Source: Cryphonectria parasitica EP155
Taxonomy: Eukaryota > Ascomycota > Sordariomycetes > Diaporthales > Cryphonectriaceae
Length of the DNA stretch: 64,000 nucleotides
Assembly: GCF_011745365.1 (NCBI RefSeq)
Contig: NW_024468910.1
Location: 1,764,068-1,828,067 of the forward strand
Reading direction: 5' to 3'
Shown: positions 11,431 to 22,528 of the stretch, piece after piece
Layout: each line of letters opens with the position of its first letter
Position numbering within the stretch: the first letter of the stretch is position 1
The notes under the pieces: generated by a model
What the model saw: the letters and a program-made list of their open reading frames with translations, nothing else
Told to the model about the DNA's origin: nothing
Database searches by the model: none
Position numbers and translations under genes: made by a program

Positions 11431-12890
11431 GAGAGAATGGAAATTGGAAAAAGACAAGACGAAAAGAGAAGAATGAGTCTCGTGCCCATGGTAGCAAAAG
11501 TCCATGACATGAAATTATTGTTGCGTCACAGTGTGGGATCCTGATTTCTTGGTGGGGAGGCCTGTGCCACCCTCCTTGTCTGGCCTCTACTATATTGTGC
11601 ATACAGTTTGGGTTGATTTGATCCTATCACGACTCTGTCTCCTGTGTCTAATGACAACAAGTCTGGGGGGGGGGGGCGGGCCTGCACTGCGGCCATATTT
11701 GCTTTTTCTTTTTGTTGCCGTGTTTTTTCAGAGTGGGAAAATTACCGTGTTAATCAAAACGCACGGAAGAATGATAAAGGATCAGCATAGGGAGTGTGTG
11801 ACAGTCTCATGTATGTCAAGATAATTTTTGTTGATGATGCATGCCGAGACAGTACAGGATGAGATAGAGAGCGGGAAGGTGTGGCGGGGAGCGGCTTCCC
11901 CCTTCCCTGGGCCGGGCTCTCAAGGAAGACAACTCTGATTGGGGGGCTTGTGTGCAATGGGATGGTGGGATGGTGGGATGGTGGGATGGTGGCTCTTAGC
12001 CGTCTCTTCATTGTGCAACCTGATAGCTAATTCATCCTTGTAGCTCGTAATCGCAAATGAAGGAAAAGCAACTTGAGAAACAGCAACCCTCGTGTGCCCG
12101 CCTCTCCTTCTCTCCTTCCTGCCCGCCTCTCCTTCCTGCCCGCCTCTCCTTCCTGCCCGCCTCTCCTTCCTGCCCGCCTCTCCTTCCAAAAGGGCTCTGG
12201 CCAGACCGACAAACTCTAGCCCAGCCGACTTGAACTCCCCCAGCCAACTTGAATCCCCCCCCCCCCCTCCTTTCCTCCCTCCCACTTGCCTAGTTCTCAC
12301 TCCCCAATGAGAGAGAGAGAAAAAAAAAAAAAGTAGCTCCCCCGGATACGCGAGCCCGCGAGCCCGCACGCATCCAATTCACCAAAGTAACAAACTATCC
12401 CCACCAACAGGCCCTGTACTGTGATTAGTTGGCTCCCAAAAATGCAGAATTGCCTATTCCAATAAGCAAAAGAACAATGTTAAGACACCACGGGCTGCCC
12501 AATCCCCACATACAGAAAGAGAAAAAAAAGGGTTGGGCTGTGCTTGGGCCCGCAGTTTGGATTCAAGGCCTAGAGGCATCAAGAACCAACAGAACAGAGC
12601 CTTATTATTGGGAAGTGACGTGATGTTGATGATCAAAACAAGACCTCGCGCATTTTTCTCAGAGGTATTAATCTGGACTGGAACCCCCCTCCCTCCTTTG
12701 GAGTTCTTGGCTACGATCCGATTCCAGCGTTACACGTTGAGCTTTGACCGCGACATATCACTGGCATCTTGTCATTGAATACGGACAACAACAACAACAA
12801 CAACAACAACAACACCTCCTTTCTGGGACATCCCACACCAACCATTGGAAGAGACAACTGGGACCTCGTCTCCCGGTGGTGCTGTACACG

Positions 12891-12925
<35 letters not shown>

Positions 12926-13074
12926 CGCGCATAGGTCCACACAAAATCTTGGCTTTGGGCCATCATCTTTGCATACCCTGGGAAAACAGAAGACGCAATC
13001 CTGTCGTGCAACCCCCCTCCCCCCCCCTCCCGGCCCTCCCCGGAGAATTAGTAGAAGGGGAAAAAAACGGCATC
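11428..13074. other. Intergenic with minisatellite and microsatellites
   Basis: No gene recognised. Contents include four GGGATGGT units (about 11959-11993), the 17-bp minisatellite at 12096, an AAC array (12785-12814) and a GT array (12893-12922). Frames through these give only homopolymeric peptides. Confidence 0.5.
12096..12187. repeat. 17-bp minisatellite
   Basis: The unit GCCCGCCTCTCCTTCCT occurs in four near-perfect head-to-tail copies from 12121, preceded by a diverged copy at 12096. Confidence 0.85.
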
Positions 13075-13714
13075 ATGTGCTACCAAACCATCTGGACCCT
13101 GCAATGTCAACATGTCCTAAAGGTCGTGTACAACTGCGCCAACGCCCCGAAGGTGATGAAAAAGGTCAAAGACCGGAAATCGGCACGAACTATCGGAGGG
13201 ACGACCGGCGGCGGTGTGGCCAAAAAAAGATCCTGTTCAAACACAAAGGTAAGAGAAACCCCGGCGGCGACTCTCTAAAAAAAAAAGATGGGACAAGAAG
13301 AAGAAGAAGAAGAAGAAGAAGAAGAAGAAGAAGAAGAAGGCGAAAAGTGATTCTAAATGACCCCCCTCTGAATGACCCTTCTAAATGACCGTCCCCCCCA
13401 AATAGATACACCAGACAAAAAAAACGGGACAGGCACGTCAGAAGACGTGCGCGGACCTCACGACAAGCGTGCAGTGCTACCCAGTCCCACCCAGCCTCCA
13501 GGATGACCTGCAGGCTGCGGCCACCTCGCCTCTGTATCCTGCCTGCAGGCTCGCCAACTGTCCATTCGAGAAGCTACAACGACACTGGAACTGTTGCTGG
13601 TGTGGCAAAGGGGGAAATAAGGAGGGTCGGTGCAGCTGCATCATGATTTTCGGAGGCTTCCTGGTGCCGTGTGAACATGTCTGCTGTGAGACGTGCACCC
13701 ACGCCGGCGGCTGA
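13075..13714 (+). CDS. Small Cys-rich zinc-binding-type protein, MC family
   Basis: Exon 1 is 13075-13248 (58 codons, phase 0) and exon 2 is 13475-13714. The donor is GTAAGA and the acceptor GCAG; both lie in phase 0. The protein is about 137 residues. It begins M-C-Y-Q-T-I-W and has C-x-H and C-A-N-A early. It ends with W-N-C-C-W-C-G-K, then C-S-C, then H-V-C-C-E-T-C. That is the layout of a widespread class of small ascomycete proteins that start Met-Cys and end with a zinc-ribbon-like Cys/His cluster (recalled from general knowledge, function unknown). The 226-nt intron is long for this window because a GAA array has expanded in it. A related gene lies 2.4 kb downstream at 16146. Confidence 0.65.
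13296..13339. repeat. (GAA)n microsatellite inside an intron
   Basis: About 14 GAA triplets, preceded by a ten-base A-run, within the predicted intron 13249-13474. Confidence 0.85.
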
Positions 13715-13722
13715 GGCGGGCA

Positions 13723-13753
<31 letters not shown>

Positions 13754-15642
13754 GGGGGGTGGTTGGGTTGGCAATGAATGGGCTTTGATTGATGGGGACT
13801 GACTGGGTTGTTGCTGGGGGGCTGACCTGAGATAGATTGGCCCCTCATGGATGGGGAGAAACATACATACGGGGAGGAGGAGGGAGAAGAAGAAGAAGAG
13901 AGAGAGAGAGAGAGACATGCATACTGGACTAGTAGTACTTCAACGCCACAACGGCCGGCCAGTCAGTCAGTCAGTCAGTCAGTCAGTCAGTCAGTCAGTC
14001 CGTCCGTCCGTCCGTCCGTCCCCACTTTCAGCTCGGTGTCATTTCTGGCCCATGTCACAATCTTGTTCCACGTTTCCCCTCCTTGAAAATCGTCCTGCGT
14101 GATCGGGCAAGTGATCGATCCCAGTCCCACAACCCGCACTTGCAAGATCGGAAAGCCAAGACCGCCCGAGATCTACGTCAATCAATCAAAACGTGGCACA
14201 CATTCTGAGAAACCCCTTGCGCCCCAACAAATCAGCCCTAGTAGGGAGCCCCCCCCCCTCTTTTTTCTCTGCCCACAGCAATTGCTTCTTCTATTTGCCT
14301 CCCGGCTGATCCATTCCATCCCATCCATTCCATCCACCCCACTGACTTTGCGCTTTGACCCGTTTCTCTTCTCTCCAGTTTTTTTTTTTTTTCTTCTTCT
14401 TTCCCAGCGCCCACCAAGACAATTATGGCCGCCTTTTCTGGCCAACCTTTTTTTTTTCTGGCCCGCCCCAAATAACATGTTTTTTTCAGCCCCAATGATA
14501 ATCACAAAAGTTACAAGCGCACGGAGCAATTGTTGCACCCTTGTTCTGTCTTAACATTTTGGGGTGGCGCACCCTCTCAACCAGAAACTCTTCCCCCCCC
14601 CCCCGTCTTCTGCATGCATGCGCCGAGACTAATGTCTCGCCTTTTTTTTTTCTTTTTCTTCTTTCTTTTTCCTTTTCTTCGTAGTCTGGCGCTGTGCTGT
14701 TGATCACTACTCCCGCATTGTTGTCGGTTTTTTTTTTTTTTTTTTTTCCTTTCTGTTTGGGCTAACGAGTCAGCTCATGGGATCATGAGGGTATTGTTTT
14801 CTCTTTTTTTTTTTTTTTTTCTCTGCATATTCTTTTGGTGACATTGGATCCAGAGCATGGTGTTCTAGTACTCTCTGCCTTGCCTACCGCTCTCTCTCTC
14901 TCTCTCTCTACCTCCCCGGCCGAGATGGTCCCGGTTGAGTTCCCCGCTTCCCGGCCGAGATGGTCACGGCTGAGTTCCCCGCCCCCCCCCGCCCCCCTCA
15001 GTACCCCGCTTTTTTCCCTGTCCATGTCCGAAACCTCACTGCTCGCCGGTCATCATGTGCGCAGTAATAATCCCGGATTCTATCACATAAGCAATTCCTT
15101 GGGAAAAACTGCCCATCGCCTCTACTATAGTAAACAACGAGCAAACACGGGAACAAGTTGAAAATCATGTTGATCTCCCGAAATGGGCCGAGTGTCTTAG
15201 CATTAGTAAGGAAGAAGAAGAAGAAGAAGAAGAAGAAGAGCCACAAATTCAACAAGTACTTGGCGCGGGACGGGTCCCCCCCCCAGCCTTTCCCCCCCCC
15301 CCCAGGAATCCCTTGCTCTCTTTTAAGCGCTTGGGACGAACGAAGGAACGAATACCAGCGAATGATAGACCATGGAAACAACCCCCCCCCCCCCCTCATT
15401 CGATCCAACCATTTTTTTTTTCTTTTTCTTTTGATTTTGCTAGCCCGTGCATCCAGTGGCCAGGCAAGCTTTCCCTTTTTTCCCTTTATTCAAACCTGTG
15501 GCTTGAATGTACGGGATGGAAGCAAGCCACCCACGATGCATGGTGCGAGATAGTCAGCAGTAAGGCAGCAGCCGCAGAACAAAGATGAAGAAGAAAAAAT
15601 CAAAAACAAGTAGATCACACTAACTAGCTGAGAAAGTTGCCC

Positions 15643-15679
<37 letters not shown>

Positions 15680-15963
15680 ATGCGTGGCGTACAGGTTACA
15701 GCAGATACTTGGGCGAGTTGCAGAACGAAAGAGTACGGGGACGGAATGTTGCGCGTGGAAGAGGAACTAGTAGACGAGCAAGAGAGATAGCTCCTGCAGC
15801 GGCACAGAACTTGAGCGCGGGATGGAGGAATCTGCCACGGTCTGGAATCATCCATCCCCCTCTACTAAATTTATCATCACTCGGTTACTGGTGTCATGAC
15901 GAATCTCTTGTGGTGTCTTGCCATGTCTTTCCTCGTCCCCTGCCTCTCCTTCCTTTTTCTATC

Positions 15964-15995
<32 letters not shown>

Positions 15996-16145
15996 TCCTC
16001 TCTCTCTCTTCTGACAAGACATAGCCATCCTCCTCCTCACCAAGGACGACGACGAGTATACAAAGAGAGAGAGAGATAATCCCGGAAGGACTGCACTTCC
16101 CCGAGGCCAATCTGCAAGCCCACACTCTCACCCGCAACACCTACA
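13715..16145. other. Intergenic, homopolymer and CT/GA rich
   Basis: No gene recognised. Contains GA arrays (13723-13742, 13891-13915), the compound tetranucleotide at 13961, several T, C and GAA runs (14387-15400), and CT arrays (15643-15678, 15969-16010). The last 100 bases (C-rich, ending acaacacctacaATG) are the likely leader of the gene at 16146. Confidence 0.5.
13961..14020. repeat. Compound (AGTC)10(CGTC)5 microsatellite
   Basis: Ten AGTC units are followed without a break by five CGTC units. The two blocks differ by one base per unit, so a single substitution followed by local amplification is the simplest origin. Confidence 0.9.
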
Positions 16146-16546
16146 ATGTGCCAGTACAACGAGGTGCGCTCTCATGATTTCCCCCCCCCTCCCCCCAGAG
16201 TAATGACATGGAATGGTAATGAGCTCAACTAACTATTGTACAACCCACAGATTGAGTACGGCTGCGGCCACCACCTCCTCCAGGCGGCCTTCTGGTGCGC
16301 TCTATACGTTCGAAGGGGCGCATGTAGCGAGAGAAGAATTATACACTATCAGTACATGGGCTGGCAGGTGTGCAGTATGTCATTCATCGCCATCAATTCC
16401 ATAACATACATACTACTCTCTCTCTCTTTTTTTTTTTGTTGCGTAACACTGACTGAGAAAACATCACAGCCCGCTGCCGTCCTGACAGGCAGTTTGTGGC
16501 GTGGGAGCACATGATCCGCCGTCCTGACTCTGGCCCCAGGGCTTGA
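16146..16546 (+). CDS. 72-residue Cys-rich protein, MC family (three exons)
   Basis: Exons are 16146-16163, 16251-16374 and 16470-16546. Intron 1 has donor GTGCGC and an ACTAAC branch ending CACAG; intron 2 has donor GTATGT, branch CTGAC and acceptor CACAG. The splices are in frame and give about 72 residues: MCQYNE, then I-E-Y-G-C-G-H-H, F-W-C-A-L-Y, A-C-S-E-R-R, and V-C-T-R-C-R-P near the end. The Cys/His spacing (C-G-H, C, C, C-x2-C) suggests a small zinc-binding fold. The opening matches the start of the gene at 13075 (M-C-x-x-x-x-I-x-x-x-C-x-H), so the two look like diverged paralogs. Role unknown; no signal peptide, so probably intracellular. Confidence 0.75.
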
Positions 16547-18241
16547 TGACAACAGCAACCTTGGCTGGGATGGGATGGGATGGGATTCTGCATATGATTC
16601 TTGAGTAGCAATATTTTAGCGTCAAATTGAATCAGATTGAACGACCTGCAACTTTTTTTCTTCTTTCCCACCGGGTATGCGTGAGATAAATGGCCCGCCG
16701 CTCTTTTGTTAAGCTGGGGGCCTTTATTGTCATGCACGAAGTTGGTGACACCCCCAAGTCAGCTTCCGACCGCGCACCAGACTCTGGGAGAGACCGGGGG
16801 TCAACTTGATGTATAGCGAGCGAAAAGAAAAGGGAGGCCAGGGGGGGGGGGGCGGTCCAGAGTTACAACGTACCAAGCTGCGCCAAGTAGGTGCTGTGCA
16901 AAAGCCCTTGGTGGGCCGGCTGCTACAAATGCGCCCCCCCCCCAACCCCCCGCTGTCCGCCCGTCTCACCAAACCTGTCCCGCGGCCTCCATTATGAACA
17001 AGCTGGACGGCAAGAGTGATGCCTCTATTTCCCCGGAGAACATGGGGCTCGGTGAGTCCATACGGGTGATGAGCATCGCCACCCCCCTCCTTTCGCAGCG
17101 GGAGAAGCATGCAAGTGAGACGAGCCCCCCTTTCGGCCCCGGAGCCCTCCTGCTGCTTTCCTCGGCCGAGGTCCAAAGATCCTTATGCCAGGGGCAGCAG
17201 CGTCCATGGACCTGTCCTCCTGTGATTAGACGGGGGAGAGAGAGAGAGTGTGGGGGGGGGGGGGGTAGAGGCTCAATGGGCCGGATCGCCTCGCCCCGCT
17301 GCTCCGGTGTGGTTGGGGGGAAGAAAAAAAGGTCATTATCATGGCTAGGACAAGGGCCGCAAAGAGGGGGGGGGGGGGGGGCGCGATTGGGTTGGTCCCT
17401 CTGCTTGCGGTGGGAGAGAGAGAGAGAGAGTGGCAAGTGGGCGATGGTGGAATCAGAGCCCCCGGAAGACGCAGAGGCCTGGAACAGCTGCTGCTGCTGT
17501 CTGGTGATGGAGTCAGCTGGCCTGGAATGCAGACTGAGACTGGGCCTGGAAAATGGGCGGCACCAATAGTGAAGGGGGTGGTTGGTGGTGGTCTTGGGTT
17601 CCGGGGCCGAGATTGCTGATGGACTGGTATGGGAGACGTACCAGTCTGAAGCTTGCAAGCGCCGACCTGGTCTGGAAGAGGCCTGCCGATAGCCATGCAG
17701 CCTCCAAAACTCGAAACCCGAGTGCGGGTGGGTGGCGTCGACTCGTACGATTGCATTCCACCGCGTCAGCCACGCAGCGCCATACTTGTTGTGTCCCGCC
17801 GCTGCTGCTCCACAGACTCGCCCGGGGCCTCTCCATCCTCGTCGTCGTCGTCATCGTCGTCGTCGTCGTCGCTCCTGTCTTCCCGGGCTGGCTTGGCCGC
17901 TCCAGGTGGCGGGGCCCTGGCGGCATCTGGCTCAGCGCCCACTGAACCCGCCGAGACTGGCGGGAGTCGACTACCTTTGGCATCGCGATCTGCCTTTTGT
18001 CTGTCGCATCATGAAGCGCCGGATGGCCGCATCCCGCGGTGAGCCTTCCTGGCGGTCGTGGACGCCTGTCGGGGGTCGGGGGTGGGGGGGGAAGCGTTGC
18101 CAGCACAATCCTCCTCCGTCTCGCCGCCTCTCCGCAGCCCGGATCCCAGGAGCGCCTCTCAGCAAGCAGCCCGGATCTCAGGAGCGCCTCCCAGGCCGCG
18201 TCGTGCGGATGGATGGCTGGTGACCGCCGGACGATGCTGGT
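16547..18241. other. GC-rich stretch without a clear gene
   Basis: Frames are open on both strands because of high GC and C/G runs, but none has convincing codon pattern throughout. A minus-strand segment (about 17990-17766) reads as an acidic peptide with a ten-residue Asp run, encoded by GAC/GAT at about 17839-17870. It could be part of a decayed gene related to the relic just upstream on that strand. Confidence 0.4.
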
Positions 18242-18780
18242 TTATTCCGCGTCCAGCCGCCAGCATTCGAACTCGAGGAACTCGATCCACGGTCGCCCGC
18301 CCGCCCGCCCGCCTTGCCGCCGCGGGTCCTTCAGCAAGCCCGAAGGCCTCGTGGAAGCCGTTGCTCAGCCAGGCGGGCGCCGTGCACCGTGCAGCCCTCA
18401 CATAGTTCTGTAAACCTTCCGGGCCGGCCGGTCGCTTTCTTCCAGCTGCCACAACATCTTCCGGATGGTCTCCGTCCAAGTCCGGTGTCGTCGTCGTTAT
18501 CGCCCCCGAGAGCCCGGCAGAATCAAAATAGCGCCGCTTCTTCTCCCGGAAAGCCGCCAGGCTCTCGTCCGCCGTGTCGGTGTGGGTGCCGGCGCTGCCC
18601 CCCCGGAGGTCGCGCTGTCATCTCCGGAACTCCTTCCAACGCGCCAGGGGGGCACGAAAAGACGCCCAGGTTCATCCGGGCTCTGGTATATACTGTCCGG
18701 GGTTTCCAGCGAGCAAGGGTGGCCGGCCGCCGGTCGCTGACGAGCTCGTGGTAGCATCGGATCTGGTGCCTCCTTGCCGG
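18242..18780 (-). pseudogene. Frame-broken coding relic, family unknown
   Basis: Three minus-strand segments look coding but sit in different frames. One (about 18775-18605) contains L-A-R-W-K-P-R-T-V-Y-T. The second (about 18600-18320) contains D-E-S-L-A-A-F-R-E-K-K-R-R-Y-F and W-L-S-N-G-F-H-E-A-F-G. The third ends W-I-E-F-L-E-F-E-C-W-R-L at the stop 18244-18242. The breaks coincide with a G/C homopolymer (about 18598-18604) and a GGCG tetranucleotide repeat (about 18295-18312). Either the gene decayed by repeat slippage or the assembly has length errors there. Family not recognised. Confidence 0.4.
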
Positions 18781-18831
18781 CTCCGGGCTGCGGCGATGGC
18801 GATGGCAGCCTTGCTTCTTCTGGCCTTGTTG

Positions 18832-21470
18832 ACGCAGGCGGTGGTGATTCTGGCAGTGCCCTCGTACTTTGGGTGTATACTGTTTTCAAGCTTTGGCCAG
18901 TAAGTGGTGGAGAAAGACCCTGGAGAGCTGTGGCTCTTTGATGATGGGGTAGGCCTTGGATAAGCTTTTGTAGAAGCTCTGTTTGTCGACGCAGGCAGTG
19001 GTGATTCTGGCAGTGGTGATTCTGGCAGTGGTGATGCAGGCAGTGTTGATGCAGGCAGTGTTGATTCTGGCAGTGTTGATTCTGGCAGTGTGTATACTGT
19101 TAAGCTTGGTTGTTAGCAAGTGATGGAGAAAGATCTTGGAAAGCTGTGGCTCTTTGATGATAGGGTAAGCTTTGAATAAGCTTTTGTAGAAGCTCTGTTT
19201 GTTGATGCAGGCAGTGGTGATTCTGGCAGTGCCTCGTACTTTGAGTGTATATACTATCATATCAAGCTTAGTTGTTAGCAAGTGATGAAGAAAAATCTCA
19301 GAGAGCTGTAGCTCTTTGATGATGGGGTAGGCCTTGATAAGCTTTTGTAGAAGCTCTGTTTGTTGATGCAAGCAGTGGTGATTCTGGCAGTGCCTTGCAC
19401 TTTGAGTATATACTGTTAAGCTTGGTTGTTAGCAAGTGATGGAGAAAGATCTTGGAGAGCTGTGGCTTCTTGATGATGGGGTAGGCTTTGGATAAGCTTT
19501 TGTAGAAGCTCTGTTTATCGATGCAGGCAGTGATGATGCAGGCAGTGGTGATTCTGGCAGTGCCTCATACTTTGAGTGTGTATACTGTTAAGCTTGGTTA
19601 TTAGCAAGTAATGGAGAAAGATCTTGGAAAGCTGTGGCTCTTTGATGATGGGATAAGCCTTGGATAAGCTTTCGTAGAAGCTCTGTTTATTGATGCAGGC
19701 AGTGGTGATGCAAGCAGTGGTGATTCTGGCAGTGGTGATTCTGGCAGTGCTTCGTACTTTGAGTGTGTATACTGTTAAGCTTGGTTGTTAGCAAGTGATA
19801 GAGAAAGATTTCGGAGAGCTGTGGCTCTTTGATGATGGGGTAGGCCTTGGATAAGCTTTTGTAGAAGCTCTGTTTGTCAATGCAAGCAGTGGTGATTCTG
19901 GCAGTGGTGATTCTGGCAGTGGTGATGCAGGCAGTGGTGATTCTGGCAGTGGTGATGCAGGCAGTGGTGATGCAGGCAGTGGTGATTCTGGCAGTGTATA
20001 TACTGTTAAGCTTGGTTGTTAGCAAGTGATGGAGAAAGACTCTGGAGAGCTGTGGCTCTTTGATGATGGGGTAGACCTTGATAAGCTTTCGTAGAAGCTC
20101 TGTTTATCAATGCAGGCGGTAGTGATTCTGGCAGTGCCTCGCACTTTGAGTATGTATATTGTCAAGCTTGGCCAGCAAGTGCTGGAGAAAGACTCTGGAG
20201 AGCTGTGGCTCTTTGATGATGGGGTAAGCCTTGATAAGCCTTTGTAGAAGCTCTGTTTATTGATGCAGGCAGTAGTGATGCAGGCAGTGGTGATTCTGGC
20301 AGTGTCTCGTACTTTGAGTGTGTATACTGTTAAGCTTGGTTGTTAGCAAGTGATGGAGAAAGATCTTGGAGAGCTATAGCTCTTTGATGATAGAGTAGAC
20401 CTTGATAAGCTTTCGTAGAAGCTCTGTTTGTTGATGCAGGTGGTGATGATTCTGGCAGTGATGATTCTGGCAGTGCCTCGTACTTTGAGTATGTATACTG
20501 TTAAGCTTGGTTGTTAGCAAGTGATGGAGAAAGATCTTGGAGAGCTGTGGCTTCTTGATGATAGGATAAGCTTTGGATAAGCTTTCATAGAAGCTCTGTT
20601 TATCGATGCAGGCAGTGGTGATGCAGGCAGTGCCTCGTACTTTGAGTGTGTATACTGTTTCAAGCTTGGCCAGCAAGTGGTGGAGAAAGACCCTGGAGAG
20701 CTGTGGCTCTTTGATGATGGGGTAGGCTTTGGATAAGCTTTTGTAGCAGCTCTGTTTGTCGATGCAGGCAGTGGTGATGCAGGCAGTGATGATTCTGGCA
20801 GTGCTTCGTACTTTGAGTGGGTATACTGTTAAGCTTGGTTGTTAGCAAGTGGTGGAGAAAGACTCTGGAGAGCTGTGGCTCTTTGATGATGGGGTAGACC
20901 TTGATAAGCTTTCGTAGAAGCTCTGTTTGTTGATGCAGGTGGTGATGATTCTGGCAGTGGTGATTCTGGCAGTGTCTCATACTTTGAGTATGTATACTGT
21001 TAAGCTTGGTTGTTAGCAAGTGGTGGAGAAAGACTCTGGAGAGCTGTGGCTCTTTGATGATGGGGTAGACCTTGATAAGCTTTCGTAGAAGCTCTGTTTG
21101 TTGATGCAGGCGGTGATGATTCTGGCAGTGCCTTGCACTTTGAGTGTATACTGTTAAGCTTGGTTGTTAGCAAGTGGTGAAGATCTCGGAGAGCTGTAGC
21201 TCTTTGATGATGGGGTAGGCCTTGATAAGCCTTTGTAGAAGTTCTGTTTGTTGATGCAGGCAGTGGTGATGCAGGCAGTGATGATGCAGGCAGTGGTGAT
21301 TCTGGCAGTGTTGATGCAGGCAGTGGTGATGCAGGCAGTGGTGATTCTGGCAGTGTGTATACTGTTAAGCTTGGTTGTTAGCAAGTGATGGAGAAAGATC
21401 TCGGAGAGCTGTGGCTCTTTGACGATGGGGTAGGCCTTGATAAGCCTTCGTAGAAGCTCTGTTTGTCGAC
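18832..21470. repeat. Nested minisatellite: about 153-bp unit plus variable 15-bp sub-units
   Basis: About 15 copies are visible through the anchor AGCTCTGTTT (near 18978, 19190, 19352, 19507, 19678, 19867, 20096, 20247, 20423, 20595, 20750, 20917, 21086, 21238, 21458). Spacings run from about 151 to 229 and cluster near 153 plus 0, 1, 2, 4 or 5 times 15. The 15-bp sub-unit is GGCAGTGGTGATTCT or GGCAGTGGTGATGCA. Other conserved blocks are AAGCTTGGTTGTTAGCAAGT and GAGAGCTGTGGCTCTTTGAT. The minus strand is partly open, but 1-nt differences between copies move the frame, so coding constraint is unlikely. Confidence 0.85.
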
Positions 21471-21639
21471 TCTCGAGTATCTTGTCCTAGTCCTTGATGT
21501 TTGTAATGTCAACCACTTCTCCATCGTCAACAGTTAGCTTTGATGTATTCGACCAGCGCAGCCTTGTCCAGGGTGAATAGCTACTCAACTTGAATAGTCT
21601 GATGCCATTCACGCATCTTTCGTCGTAGGGTAGCAAGTG

Positions 21640-22450
21640 AGTTGTGATGAAAAGCGATAGCTTGAGCCCAACAAGAAGTTGGGAGAGGTCAAGTGTTTAT
21701 GCCACAGCACAAGGGACGCCGGGGAGAGGGCACATCGCCCCACTATAAGTGGCCTGGTAACAGCCTGCAGGAGAACATCCACCCCCCCCCCTGGAATAGC
21801 TTGAGCCCCCCAGGTGTTATTGCCGCAGCACAAGGGACGCCAGGGGGAGGGCACATCGCCCCACTATAAGTGGCCCTGGAACAGCCTGCAGGAGAACATC
21901 CACCCCCCCCCTGGAATAGCTTGAGCCCCCTAAGAAGTTGGGAGAGGTCAGGTGTTTATGCCACAGCACAGGGGACGCCGGGGAGGGCACACCATCCCAC
22001 TATAGTGGCCTGGTAACAGCCTGCAGAAGAATACCCCCCCCCACCCCCTGGAACACCCTGCAGAAGAACACCCACCCCCCCTGGAATAGCTTGAGCCTCC
22101 CAACAAGTTAGGAAAGGTCAGATATTTATACTGCAGCACAAGGGAGGCCGGGGAGGGCGCATCGCCCCACTATAAGTGTCCTTGTAACAGCCTGCAGAAG
22201 AACCACCCCCCCCACCCCCTGGAACACCCGTAGAACACCCAACCCATCCCCTGGAATAGCTTGAGCCTCCCAACAAGTTAGGGAAGGTTAGGTGTTTATA
22301 CTGCAGCACAAGGGATGCTGGGGAGGGCACACCGTCCCACTATAGTAGCCCAGTAACAGCCTGCAGAAGAACCACCCCCCCCCACCCCCTGGAACATCCG
22401 TAGAACACCCATGAACCCCTGGAACACCCGTAGAACACCCATGAACCCCC
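21640..22450. repeat. C-rich tandem array, unit about 120-170 bp
   Basis: Five copies start with AGCTTGAGCC (about 21660, 21798, 21920, 22087, 22258). Each holds an AGTTgGGAgAGGTCA block, TTTATgCCACAGCACAAGGG, CGCCCCACTATAAGTGG and a C-run of 7-9 bases. The end decays into short GGAACACCCGTAGAACACCC repeats. No gene is inferred. Confidence 0.8.
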
Positions 22451-22528
22451 TGGACGCATATTATACGGCTTGAAAAGTTAAATCACTGGCAAAATACATA
22501 TTGATTCCAGACTAAGTTATCCAAGTAG

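Noticed and set aside
12744..13388. Long plus-strand frame with poly-Gln, alternating Cys-Val and poly-Arg
   Set aside because: Composed of AAC, GT and GAA microsatellite translations; conflicts with the better-supported spliced gene at 13075.
18886..21384. Minus-strand open segments in the minisatellite (I-I-K-E-P-Q-L-S and I-T-T-A-C repeats) as a repeat protein gene
   Set aside because: Copies differ by 1-nt indels, so the same DNA is read in different frames in different copies; no start, splice logic or consistent frame.
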